From the NCBI GenBank assembly GCA_020852515.1, contig JADZAS010000005.1, forward strand, positions 62,001-126,000: a stretch of DNA of 64,000 bases. The letters are read 5' to 3'. The notes beneath the pieces are model-generated. The model was not told where the DNA came from. It saw nothing but the letters and a program-made list of their open reading frames with translations, and made no database searches. Positions 30,766 to 40,589 of the stretch are shown here, in pieces (the stretch's first letter is position 1; each line of letters starts with the position of its first letter). The stretch comes from Phycisphaerales bacterium. GTDB taxonomy: Bacteria > Planctomycetota > Phycisphaerae > Phycisphaerales > UBA5793. A program made the translations under genes and the position numbers.

Positions 30766-33402
30766 CTACTGCACTACGGTCCTCACCACGTTGCTCGTCC
30801 GGCCTTGCTGCGCCGCCTGGAACCACACCGTTACGTTGTGCACGTCGGGAATCGGGAGCGTCCAGCGCGCTGCGCCCTGGCCGTCGGTGCGTTTCGCCGT
30901 GCCGGCCTGAACGGGCTGAGCGAGATCAAGCGTGACGCCCAGCGGCGGCACGTTGGTCGTGCCGTAGCCGCGCAGGCTGTAAATCAGGTAGGCCAGTTGA
31001 TTCGGCGTGGCGCTCGTGACGTCGAACTGGCCGGACTGGCCGCCGACGAGACTGCCCACCACGAGGATCGGGAACGGATCGCAGCGCGACGTCGTGATGG
31101 ACACGCCATCGATGCCTGCTTCAACAATGGACTGCGCTCCGGCGTCGTTGGCGGTGAAGCGCAGGGCCATGCTGGCCGTCATGGTGATGCTGGCTGCGTC
31201 GAGGTCGGCCTGTGAGATGGTGTGCTGCCGCCACGCGAGACCGCCGTTGGTGGTGTGCGCGATCACGGGCGTCCACGGCCCGCCGGTTCCATTGCTGGAA
31301 AGTTCAACGAGCAGACGGTCGCTGCCGTCTTCGTTCGTGAGATTGAGGTAGTAGAAGTAACCGATGCTCGCACCGCCGGCGGAGAGATCGAACACGGGCG
31401 AGGTGAGCAGCACCGCGCCGTTGTCCACGTCGGTGTTGCCGAGTTCGTTCTGCGTGAGAAACGCCGAGCCGCTGCCGTCGCCATCCGTCTCGGGGTCGTA
31501 GGCCCAGTTGGGATCGTTGACGGGTACGCCGCGCTGCCATTGGCCCGCGGTGGCGCCGTTGACGGCGGTCGTCCAGCCGAGGCTGGTTTCGAAGTTGTCT
31601 TCAAACACGGTCTGAACGCCGGTCGACGAGAGCGCGAGGTACGTTTCATTCGGCGCGGCGGCGGGGCTCACCACCAGCACGCCGTTCACATCCTCCGCGC
31701 TGAGCCAGTAGGCGACTGGCTCGCCGCAGGGCGTGAGCGGGAACACCGCCAGCCACGCGCCGCCGCCCATCGAAACGAGCGGGTTGCTCTCGTAGGGCCC
31801 GCCCGGCGGTCCGTAATGGAGCATCGCGGTGCCCGGCTCGAGCGAACCCGGCTCGGATTCATCGATGCGCAGAGAAAATCGATCGAAGCGCGGATGAATG
31901 GTGGATGGCACGCCGCTGGGCAAGTCGAACGAAATGAGCGTGCGGTTGAGGGCGACATCGATCACGCTCGGCGACCCGGGCTGCACATCAACGTGCACGA
32001 CCTGCGTCTGGTAGCCCGGCGCTTCAAAAGCCACGTCGTACGCGCCGGCGGGATACGCGGCGTAGAAGCGGCCGGTCAGGGGGCTGGACGAATTGCCCTC
32101 TCCCAGCACGTAATTCACCCCCACCGGCGTGACGGTCGCCTCCAGGGGATCGCCGCTGCCGGCTTCCGTGACGCGGCCCGTCACTGGCAGGTGATGCTCG
32201 AGCATCCACACGATGCCGGGCCAGACGCGGTTGGCCTCGTCGAGCGCGCTCTGATACGACGGCTGAAACTCTGTGTGCGTCTCGATGAGAAACGCCTGCG
32301 TGCCGAAATGGCCCGCCTGCCACTGGAAGTGCTCGCCTTCGGCGCTGGGCAGGCGCGCATCGACGTAGCCCGACGCGAGCGTCAGGCCCGATGCTTCCTC
32401 CTCAAGGTACGACTCGAATGGGTGGCTCGTGCAGTTGTAGGCGTAGAGCGTCTCGCGTCCCGAAGAGTGGTAGTCGATCACTTTGGCGAAGCGCACGTCG
32501 CGGGACCAGGTCATGAGCGTCTGCGTCTCGGCTTCGGAGCCGGCGCTGGGTCCCTTGTAGGTCTCGCTGCCGGGGTTGGTCGTGCCCGAGCACGGCCGCT
32601 CCCAGCCCAGCGGGTAATTGCGATTCTGATCGACGCCGACTCCCTGGGCAAAGACGCGGCGGTTCTTGCGCCACATGTTGTTGACGGTGAAGACGTGGTT
32701 GTAGCCGTCGGGGTTCCACACCGGCGCGATCCAGATTTCGTGGCTGTCCACCAGGTCGCGGATGGCTGGGTCGCCCGCATAGCCGCTGAGCAGGTTGTCC
32801 ATCGCCAGCAGCGAGATGACCGGCGTGACGATCTCCCTCGCGTGGTGCGCGCCGACGATGAGCATCGGCGGCTCGTCTTCATCGATCGCCACGTTGTCCG
32901 AGATTTTCACCGCGTAGAGGTGGCGGCCTTCGAAGGTCGGCGGCGCGTTGTAGCGAGCGGTGAGATCGACCAGTTCGCAGATCGACGGGTACTGGGTCGC
33001 GGCGTCCTGCATCTGTGCCAGCACCTCGGCGAGGTCCGGGTAATCGGGGCCGTCGCGGAGCGCCTGGCGCCGAGCGATGATGTCCGCCAGAGGTCGGCCG
33101 CGCTCGATGAGTTGCACGTCGCAGCCGAGTTGCTCGAGCGCCCGCCACTGTTGATCGGTCACGATCAACTCCGCCCAGCGGCCCGACCACTTCGCTTCGC
33201 CCTCATCAAAGCCCATCTGGCGCACGATCGACCGGAGCAGATCGGCACTCGACGCCGAGACCTGCACGCGGCTCAGGTCATCACCGGCTGCGGAATCGAC
33301 CGGCGGCGCCGCAAGGGCCGCTGCTGGTGCGACCACCGCCAGCGACACCACCAAACCCCCCAGGCACGCACCAACGACTCGGCCCAATCGCATCCCCGCC
33401 AC
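30766..33402 (-). CDS. Secreted M14-family zinc carboxypeptidase, multidomain
   Basis: The 878-residue protein has a signal peptide (residues about 1-32). An N-terminal propeptide-like part precedes the M14 domain (about 117-400). Zinc ligands are His187 and Glu190 in 'GAHHARE' and His312 in 'DYHSSGRE'. Substrate-binding Arg261 is in 'NRNYP', and the candidate catalytic Glu374 is in 'LIETHTE'. After it come a carboxypeptidase regulatory-like fold ('VTGRVTEAGSGDPLEATVTPVG'), a beta-sandwich region with 'FEDNFETSLGWTT' (MAM/P-domain-like), and a C-terminal 'QGRTSNVVRTVVQ' domain. It should act outside the cell on peptides. Confidence 0.9.
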   Translation of the reverse strand: MAGMRLGRVVGACLGGLVVSLAVVAPAAALAAPPVDSAAGDDLSRVQVSASSADLLRSIVRQMGFDEGEAKWSGRWAELIVTDQQWRALEQLGCDVQLIERGRPLADIIARRQALRDGPDYPDLAEVLAQMQDAATQYPSICELVDLTARYNAPPTFEGRHLYAVKISDNVAIDEDEPPMLIVGAHHAREIVTPVISLLAMDNLLSGYAGDPAIRDLVDSHEIWIAPVWNPDGYNHVFTVNNMWRKNRRVFAQGVGVDQNRNYPLGWERPCSGTTNPGSETYKGPSAGSEAETQTLMTWSRDVRFAKVIDYHSSGRETLYAYNCTSHPFESYLEEEASGLTLASGYVDARLPSAEGEHFQWQAGHFGTQAFLIETHTEFQPSYQSALDEANRVWPGIVWMLEHHLPVTGRVTEAGSGDPLEATVTPVGVNYVLGEGNSSSPLTGRFYAAYPAGAYDVAFEAPGYQTQVVHVDVQPGSPSVIDVALNRTLISFDLPSGVPSTIHPRFDRFSLRIDESEPGSLEPGTAMLHYGPPGGPYESNPLVSMGGGAWLAVFPLTPCGEPVAYWLSAEDVNGVLVVSPAAAPNETYLALSSTGVQTVFEDNFETSLGWTTAVNGATAGQWQRGVPVNDPNWAYDPETDGDGSGSAFLTQNELGNTDVDNGAVLLTSPVFDLSAGGASIGYFYYLNLTNEDGSDRLLVELSSNGTGGPWTPVIAHTTNGGLAWRQHTISQADLDAASITMTASMALRFTANDAGAQSIVEAGIDGVSITTSRCDPFPILVVGSLVGGQSGQFDVTSATPNQLAYLIYSLRGYGTTNVPPLGVTLDLAQPVQAGTAKRTDGQGAARWTLPIPDVHNVTVWFQAAQQGRTSNVVRTVVQ

Positions 33403-33536
33403 ATGGTCCTCGCTTTCACACGCGCCGCCTCCCGCGGAGTGCAGGTGGTCGGCGCCCTAACCATAACCCGCGAAGATCGTTCAGGATTCCCAAGGAACAG
33501 TGCCGGCGGCGATCGCCCCCACTGCCCTCGGACCTC

Positions 33537-33576
33537 AAAAACGAAGGGCGCCCGAAGTCTTTCGACTCCGGGCGCC
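33537..33576 (-). terminator. Rho-independent terminator of the DUF11 lipoprotein gene
   Basis: On the reverse strand, a 13-bp stem with one mismatch (33547-33559 with 33564-33576) and a TTTC-type loop is followed by CTTCG and five T residues (33537-33541). It lies 38 bp past the stop of the 33615-35246 gene. Confidence 0.85.
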
Positions 33577-33614
33577 GCACTGGCGTGGTGCTTTGAGCCA
33601 CCGACAGCGGCGAA

Positions 33615-35246
33615 TCACCGCCACACGTTCGTGGCTTCCGTCTCCTCGACATCGCGAGTGATGTTGTCGCTCCGCATGGCGACCGTGAAACGGACGTCAC
33701 CGGTCGTGACGTTCTTGACGGTGACGTTCCAGACGGCCTCGGCCTTGGGCGCGAGTTGCGCCAGCGGCGCAAGCGTGATGACATTGCCCGCGACTCTTCC
33801 GCTCGTCGCCCCGCTCACGGAGACGAATTGCTGGTTCTCCTCGAGCGTGCACACGAGAGTGATGTTGTGGTCCATCGCGGATCCCTGATTGGTGACGGTG
33901 ATCTGGTACGTCACGTTGTCACCGACGCGGATGGGGTCAGACAAGTCCACGACCTCGAGCAGAATCGCCGGGATGCCGCGCACCACGGTATCCGCAGTCG
34001 CGGTCACGGCCGAGGCGCAGTAGGCCTTGGCGGTGACAAGATTGCGGAGCGAGACGGGCTGATCCCCTCGCAGAGTCATGGAGACCTTCCTGGAGGCGCC
34101 CACGGCGATCGTGCCGAGTTTCCAAAGGACTTTGCCGCCGACTGCGGTCGCTCCATCAGAAGCAGCGACGAGCGCCGCGCCGGAGGGCGTGGCGCTTTCG
34201 AGCACCGTGTCCGTCGCCGCCGTGTCGCCCTTATTGGTCACGGTGATCTCGAAAGTCACCGGCACGGCGAGGAAGATCTCCTTGGGCCCGGACATGGTGA
34301 TCTCCAGGGCCGGTTCGCGCGCCGTGACGGACACAAGAGCCGACTCGGCCGTCAGATCGCCATCGCCCGTCGCGACAGCGCGGTTTTCAAACTTGCCTTT
34401 TGACCCCACCTCGGCGCGGAAGGAGTAGCGCTTCATCTGCCCCGCCTCGAGCGTGCCCACGGCCGCTTCGAAGACGTTGCGACCTTCGACGGTGGTCATT
34501 CCCTTGGGCAGCGTGTCGATCACTCTCACGTTGTTGATGGCGCCGGTTCCGACGTTCGACACCTCGATGTTGTAGACGATCTCGTCGCACCGCACGACTT
34601 CAGCCGGACCGGTCTTGACGATCTTGAGCTTGGGCGACACGACGGGCACATTGGCGCAGAACGACGTGGCGTAGGTCACGCTCGCGCAGGCGCCGACCGT
34701 TCCCTCGGCTGCGGGTTTCGCGGTGACGACGATGTTCCTCGTTTCGCGCGGCGCCATGGTGCCGAGCACCCAGGAGATGCGCCCGCCGCCGGTCGAAGCG
34801 GACGGCGTCGATGCGTAGTACTCAAGGTTTTGGCCGAAATCTTCGTACAGAACGACGCTCTCGAGCGTGTTGGCCGTCAGATTGGTGACGAGGATCCTGT
34901 AGTTGAAGTTCTGGTTGAGCCTGGTCTCGTTGGGCATGCCCTTCTCGATGCCGAGCACGCTGGTGAGCGGATCGCCGGTTGGGAAGCACATGGCCGTCCA
35001 GCGCATCGTTCGGTCGTTTTTCATCGTCGGCCACCATTGCGGCGCCGCGCGCGCGGCGACCGGAGGCGCCTCTGGCGCCGCGGGCGGTGGAGTCGGTTCA
35101 GCCCGCGCGACCTGCTGCTCACGCACCACAGGTTCGGCGGGCTCCTGGCGCGTTTGCGAATCGTCGGTCGTCTCACACGCCGTCGCGAGTACGAGCGTCA
35201 GCGCGCCTGCGGCGCCTGCCGCCAACTTCCAGATACTGCTTCTCAT
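33615..35246 (-). CDS. DUF11-repeat lipoprotein
   Basis: The 543-residue product begins MRSSIWKLAAGAAGALTLVLATAC with lipobox ATAC. A Pro/Ala-rich linker follows, then four or more DUF11/immunoglobulin-like beta repeats ('NETRLNQNFNYRILVTNLTANTLE', 'CDEIVYNIEVSNVGTGAINNVRVIDTLPKGM', 'PVTFEITVTNKGDTAATDTVLES', 'GDNVTYQITVTNQGSAMDHNITL'). Each contains the typical 'I/V-T-N-x-G' signature. Proteins of this kind (for example chlamydial OmcB) form envelope or surface structures. An AGAAGG sequence 10 bases ahead supports the ATG at 35246 over one at 35255. Confidence 0.85.
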   Translation of the reverse strand: MRSSIWKLAAGAAGALTLVLATACETTDDSQTRQEPAEPVVREQQVARAEPTPPPAAPEAPPVAARAAPQWWPTMKNDRTMRWTAMCFPTGDPLTSVLGIEKGMPNETRLNQNFNYRILVTNLTANTLESVVLYEDFGQNLEYYASTPSASTGGGRISWVLGTMAPRETRNIVVTAKPAAEGTVGACASVTYATSFCANVPVVSPKLKIVKTGPAEVVRCDEIVYNIEVSNVGTGAINNVRVIDTLPKGMTTVEGRNVFEAAVGTLEAGQMKRYSFRAEVGSKGKFENRAVATGDGDLTAESALVSVTAREPALEITMSGPKEIFLAVPVTFEITVTNKGDTAATDTVLESATPSGAALVAASDGATAVGGKVLWKLGTIAVGASRKVSMTLRGDQPVSLRNLVTAKAYCASAVTATADTVVRGIPAILLEVVDLSDPIRVGDNVTYQITVTNQGSAMDHNITLVCTLEENQQFVSVSGATSGRVAGNVITLAPLAQLAPKAEAVWNVTVKNVTTGDVRFTVAMRSDNITRDVEETEATNVWR

Positions 35247-35766
35247 GTCGCACATCCCTTCTTGCGTTTCCCGCGCCCGTTCGGGGCCATGGCCACCCCG
35301 CGGGCGGTGTACTGCGCTCACTCGTCCGACGCGACGCGCGCTAGGGGTGAGCGTCCGAACTGGCTGATGAGTCATCGTGCAGTCGATGTCTCGACGAGGC
35401 CGATTGCGCCGCCTCGCTAGAGGCAATCATGCTTCAGTCAAGTCATCGTGCCATTGGTGCAGTTTGCCTGATTCGGTCTGCGCGGGGCGCGGCGGATCGC
35501 AGCGCGCAGCAAGCGCCTGACGCTGCAGGACTTGCCCGCGCGCTCATCCTGTGCCGCGCTGAAGAAGGTGCGGCGCAACCACTTCATAACGAGCATCTCA
35601 CCCCGAGGCTTCAGGGTCGAACTCGGGCTCGCTCTCGCTGGACGCACTGCAAACAGCGCAGCCGATCGTCTCACCGCCGCTCGTACTGCGACGCGTCGAG
35701 TACGTTCGGCCCAGGCGCTCCATGAGGCGTGTTCGAATCAGCAGACGCATGCTTCGCCGCGCCGGC
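35247..35766. other. 520-bp region without a confident gene
   Basis: It lies upstream of the DUF11 lipoprotein gene and downstream of the STAS gene, both on the reverse strand. Short open frames occur on both strands, but none has a ribosome-binding site, domain or composition suggestive of a gene. No tRNA, repeat or strong terminator is seen; the DUF11 promoter presumably lies here. Confidence 0.6.
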
Positions 35767-36156
35767 TCATGCCGCGCTCGCGTGCTCAACGGCGGTGAGC
35801 GCCGTCATCACGTCTCGGCAGATCGGGAACACGCGATCGAGCCGCGTGATGCGGAAGAGGTACGCCACGTTGCCGTCGGCGTTCACGAGAGCAATCCGAC
35901 CGCCGCCGCGCGTCTGCTGCATCTGCGTGAGCATCTCCACCAGCACGCCGACACAGACCGAGTCCATCGAGGAGACGTTCTGCAGGTCGAGGATGAAGTG
36001 CTTGTTGCCCTGCTGGTAGACGCTCGTGAGCAGTTCGCGGAGCATCAAGGCCGTCTCGTCGCCCGAGAGGACCTCGATCGTCAGCGTGACGACGGCCGTT
36101 TCGCCCAGCCGGTCGAGCACCGCGAGATTCGGGTTGATGATATTGGGACCTGACAT
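35767..36156 (-). CDS. STAS-domain anti-sigma-factor antagonist
   Basis: The 129-residue cytoplasmic protein is a single STAS domain: 'ETAVVTLTIEVLSGDETALMLRELL' as the first strand-helix, then 'KHFILDLQNVSSMDSVCVGVLVEMLTQM' with the conserved phosphorylatable serine in 'SSMDSVCVG', and 'GGRIALVNADGNVAYLFRITRL'. SpoIIAA/RsbV-type proteins switch partner sigma-factor regulators by phosphorylation of that serine. No HPK/PP2C partner is adjacent. The ATG at 36156 is used because the upstream frame has no signal. Confidence 0.9.
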   Translation of the reverse strand: MSGPNIINPNLAVLDRLGETAVVTLTIEVLSGDETALMLRELLTSVYQQGNKHFILDLQNVSSMDSVCVGVLVEMLTQMQQTRGGGRIALVNADGNVAYLFRITRLDRVFPICRDVMTALTAVEHASAA

Positions 36157-36384
36157 GACCACATCCTTCACTTCCCCACCACCCGATTCGGACCCTACCC
36201 GCAAGCCGATGGCGCCATCAGCCCGGGGCGCTGCACTGCAGATCCAATTCGACCAGCGGCCGAAGAGGCATAAGCCATTGAAGCCATTGACGATGTGAAC
36301 AGGGGCTGACCTGAGAGCGTGGGAAAGCCCTGCGGCGCATGACGCGCCGTTTGCGGACCATTGAACTTCGCTTCAGTCCCCCGA

Positions 36385-36699
36385 TCAGGAGCCGGTCGGG
36401 CGAAAGCCCGTCGGGTGCAGCGACTGCTTGGGCTTGATGGGAGTGGCGCGCAGCGGTCGGTCCGCTTCGGGCGCGGCCGCAGGCGGTGCTGCGTGGTTGG
36501 CCGGCATCGGAATCGGGTTCCCCGGGCCTGGCTGCGCGGCGCTTGCCGGCGCTGGGGCGGCGCGGCCCGCGACACCCGGCGACGGCGGGAGCGAATCGTG
36601 CCCCAGGCGGCGCTTGCGGGCGTCGTCGATCGATCCTTCGAGCATGCGAAGGAAAGGCTTGATCTGATCAAAGTTCTTCGACGGCTTGCTCTGTGGCAT
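36385..36699 (-). CDS. Small hypothetical protein, Pro/Ala-rich
   Basis: The 104-residue product begins MPQSKPSKNFDQIKPFLRMLEGSIDDARKRRLG, a charged helical head I associate with a conserved planctomycete hypothetical. The rest is a Pro/Ala-rich, low-complexity tail ending 'PIKPKQSLHPTGFRPTGS'. No signal peptide, membrane helix or catalytic motif is visible. The ATG at 36699 is chosen because the preceding sequence has no similarity to the head. It is divergent from the ABC ATPase gene (191 bp between the starts). Confidence 0.65.
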   Translation of the reverse strand: MPQSKPSKNFDQIKPFLRMLEGSIDDARKRRLGHDSLPPSPGVAGRAAPAPASAAQPGPGNPIPMPANHAAPPAAAPEADRPLRATPIKPKQSLHPTGFRPTGS

Positions 36700-36890
36700 G
36701 GCATCCACCCCCTGCTGCCAGTGATGTCGGCCCACCGAGGGCTCAACTCTCGGACTCGATGGCCCGCACGCGGCAATCCGTGCCGGTTGCGCCGGTTGGG
36801 CAAGTCCGCTCCGCATCGTCCCGCCGCGTCTACTATGCTCGCAGCCGACGCATCACGGCGCGCGGCCGCTGCACGAGGAGAAACCGCGCG

Positions 36891-38009
<1,119 letters not shown>

Positions 38010-38248
38010 CGTATATGATCTGGTAAGGCGCGGCAGGATCTGCCGAAAACGCAGGGAAAAGCGCGTGATCCGCCGCAAATCTGCCGCTGCGGCTTGCATT
38101 TCCGCGGCGGCGGGGTCTACTGAAGGGCCGGTCCATCGCCCGATGCGCCATCCGCATGGGTTCAGGTAACGCGCCGCCGGCGTGTTCAATCGGGGGTTGC
38201 AGCGCGTCGAGAGGGGCGCGCCAAAGTCACAGAAGTGGAGAACGCAAG

Positions 38249-38962
38249 ATGATCAGGTATTCGCACATCACCGCTGTCGTCGCCGCCCTCGTGGCGCTCG
38301 TGGCCTCTACGGCCAACGCAGCGCTCGTGATCTACTACGAGGAGCCGTTCAGCGTACATCCGAACGCAGTACGCCAATTCGAGGCCGGTGAGCTGAATGG
38401 ACAGCATGGCTGGCAATCCATTCCCGGCTTCGCCACCGTGATGCGCTGGGGTCAGACGGATCGGCGGACAGGCGTTGGTGTCGTTTCGCGTGGCGCGGCG
38501 TTCGGTTTTGAAACGCTTGTCACCAGTCCGACGTTCGCGAGCATTCCTCAGCCGACCGGGGATGACTATGTGATGACCATGCAATTCGCCTTCGACAGAA
38601 CGGATGTCAGCTGGTACGTCACGCCCAAGAACCTGTCAAACAACCGCGTCGTCACGCGCGTCAAGTTCGCGGCAGGCGGCGGCATCTTCGTGCTCGTCCC
38701 GGACGGCCAGGGCGGCGGCGCGTATGAGCCCGTGCCCAACTTGACTTGGGAAGCACACCACAACTACACGCTCGTTCTGGCTGCTCGGGCGGACGGCCGA
38801 CTTCAGATCTCGCTCGATCAGCGTTCCGTTGCAGAATTCAACGGCGCCTCCTTCATCCAGGGCATCGAGGCGATCTCGATTGAGACGAGCAACGAGCGTG
38901 CCGGCCGCGGAATGCTTTTCGGAATGATCAAAGTCCGCGACGGCCGCATCAATCGGCAATAA
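38249..38962 (+). CDS. Secreted beta-sandwich protein, LamG/concanavalin-like
   Basis: The 237-residue product has a signal peptide (MIRYSHITAVVAALVALVASTANA). The mature protein has 'YYEEPFSVHPNAVRQFEAGELNGQHGWQS' and strands such as 'YVMTMQFAFDRTDVSWYV', 'NYTLVLAARADGRLQISLDQRSVAEFNG', ending with 'GRGMLFGMIKVRDGRI'. This resembles planctomycete LamG/concanavalin-like exported proteins without a catalytic site. It is followed by a strong Rho-independent terminator. Confidence 0.78.
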   Translation: MIRYSHITAVVAALVALVASTANAALVIYYEEPFSVHPNAVRQFEAGELNGQHGWQSIPGFATVMRWGQTDRRTGVGVVSRGAAFGFETLVTSPTFASIPQPTGDDYVMTMQFAFDRTDVSWYVTPKNLSNNRVVTRVKFAAGGGIFVLVPDGQGGGAYEPVPNLTWEAHHNYTLVLAARADGRLQISLDQRSVAEFNGASFIQGIEAISIETSNERAGRGMLFGMIKVRDGRINRQ

Positions 38963-38987
38963 TTGAACTCAACATCCACCTGCGCGG

Positions 38988-39019
38988 GCCGCTCTCGACG
39001 GAGCGGCTCGCTTGTTTTT
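38988..39019 (+). terminator. Rho-independent terminator of the 38249-38962 gene
   Basis: The stem GCCGCTC/GAGCGGC (38988-38994 and 39001-39007) with a 6-base loop is followed by a T-rich tract (39012-39019). It is 26 bp past the stop codon. Confidence 0.88.
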
Positions 39020-39100
39020 CTCATGTCCCGATCTGGCCTTTGCGGAAGCGTCCTTCCCTTGACGCGGGCGCGCTTTGACGCTCAGGTGTCTTGGACCGTA

Positions 39101-40561
39101 TCAGTTCAAATCGAGATGCGCCACGACGCAACCGCTCTCGTCGCGCACCAGGATGTGCACCCGCAGCGAGCCTTCGGCCAGCACCCGCCGCTGCCGCGGC
39201 TGGGCCGTGAACAGGTGCAGCACCGGCTCGGCGCACGCGTCGCCGCCCGCCGCCGCCAGCCACGGGTCCAACTTCACCAGCAGGCAGCCGTGCGCTTTCA
39301 CCCAGTCGCCCGCCGCGATCAGATGGTGCAGCGAAACGTCCCCGTCATCCTCGACCAGCGCGTGCAGACGCCCCAGCCGGTTGAATGCGAGTTCGACTTC
39401 CGGCGCCCGCGGGCACCTCGCGTCCAGCGGCCGCAGGTCGGGGAGCAGGGACACCAGCGTTGCGGCGGGCGCTGTGCTCGGCTCGTGCGGCTGAGACGGC
39501 GCGCCAGCCCTCTCGGTGGCGCCATCACTTCGATTCCGCTCGCGTGCGGACGCAACGGCACGTTCGTTCGGGTATGGAACCTCAACTACAGGCAGTTCAG
39601 CCGACCGCCCGGAGCGCGGTTCGACCGCTCCGGTTCTCAGCGCCGCCGGCCGCAGCGCGATGCGCGGCGGCGCGTCCCGGACGACTTCCGGCGGCACGCT
39701 TGCCGCCACCGGTGCCGGAGTCGGCGCCGCGACTGACGCCGCCCGCGGCGCCGCGCCGGCCTCGGCCAGCACCCGCGCGATGACCGCAGCGCTACCTTGG
39801 AGGCGATCGAACCGCCCGAGATGGCGCATCGGCACGGGCTGCATGCGACGCACCACCGCCCGCAGTTCGACATCGCAGCCGAGCGACTCTTCGCACGCCC
39901 GCGCGATGCGGCCGCCCGCTCGCCGTGCTGCATCATCCTCGCTGCCAACCACAATAAGGCACAGACGAGGCATGACCTCGACCACGGCCTGCAGCGACTT
40001 GACCTGCGCAAAGGCGGCGACGGTTGCCGCTTCGTCCGCCCCGGTGAGGAGCACAATCTCGTCGAACTGCGACCAGTCGACCTCGCCGGATGCCGATGGC
40101 GTCGGCGCCTCGATGGCCCAGCACGCCATCACGTCGCGCAGTTGCCTCACTGCCGACTCCAGCGTTGTCGCCGGGTGCGAGTCCGATCGCAGCGCCGCGA
40201 CGGCCTGCTGACCCGCCCGACCGGCGATGAGATCGAGCATCACGTGCGAGCCTCGCTCGCGCAGCAGCGCCACCGGGCCGAGTTCGCTCGCGAGGACGGA
40301 GGCAGCCTGTTCCAGCCACGGCCCCGCGATCACCGGCAGGTTGACGCGCATCATGGCGAGCAGCCGCCCGCGCGATCGCGGCTTGCCCACCGGCCGGCCG
40401 GGCTCATTTGGTGCTCCCGCCGGCGCGGGAAAACGCAACGGCTCGACCGCACTCCGGTCAGACACTTCGGCATGAGGCGGCGCCACCTCTGGATCAGTCA
40501 AAAACAGATCAGCCAGGTCGTCGTAGGCGTCGCGTGAGTATGGCAGGTTCGAGTTCGTCAT
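39101..40561 (-). CDS. Partner of the ParA/glycogen-binding fusion; P-loop-less ParA-like fold
   Basis: The 486-residue cytoplasmic protein starts 28 bp after the ParA stop and is co-transcribed with it. Its middle region (about 60-260) resembles a MinD/ParA fold without a Walker A lysine loop: 'GRLLAMMRVNLPVIAGPWLEQAASVLASEL' (core 'LPVIAGPWLEQAASVL'), 'WSQFDEIVLLTGADEAATVAAFAQVKSL' and 'RLCLIVVGSEDDAARRAGGRIARACEESLGCDVEL'. A Pro/Ala-rich linker and a C-terminal domain ('LGRLHALVEDDGDVSLHHLIAAGDWV', 'RVHILVRDESGCVVAHLDL') follow. Its start is MTNSNLPYS; a longer upstream frame overlaps the ParA gene and is rejected. Function is unknown. Confidence 0.72.
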   Translation of the reverse strand: MTNSNLPYSRDAYDDLADLFLTDPEVAPPHAEVSDRSAVEPLRFPAPAGAPNEPGRPVGKPRSRGRLLAMMRVNLPVIAGPWLEQAASVLASELGPVALLRERGSHVMLDLIAGRAGQQAVAALRSDSHPATTLESAVRQLRDVMACWAIEAPTPSASGEVDWSQFDEIVLLTGADEAATVAAFAQVKSLQAVVEVMPRLCLIVVGSEDDAARRAGGRIARACEESLGCDVELRAVVRRMQPVPMRHLGRFDRLQGSAAVIARVLAEAGAAPRAASVAAPTPAPVAASVPPEVVRDAPPRIALRPAALRTGAVEPRSGRSAELPVVEVPYPNERAVASARERNRSDGATERAGAPSQPHEPSTAPAATLVSLLPDLRPLDARCPRAPEVELAFNRLGRLHALVEDDGDVSLHHLIAAGDWVKAHGCLLVKLDPWLAAAGGDACAEPVLHLFTAQPRQRRVLAEGSLRVHILVRDESGCVVAHLDLN

Positions 40562-40589
40562 GATCGTCCGGCCCGTCGTCGTCTCCCGC

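Noticed and set aside
35438-35674. Reverse-strand open frame of 78 codons in the 520-bp gap
   Set aside because: No ribosome-binding site, no motif, Arg-rich composition typical of shadow frames. Without conservation data it is not called.
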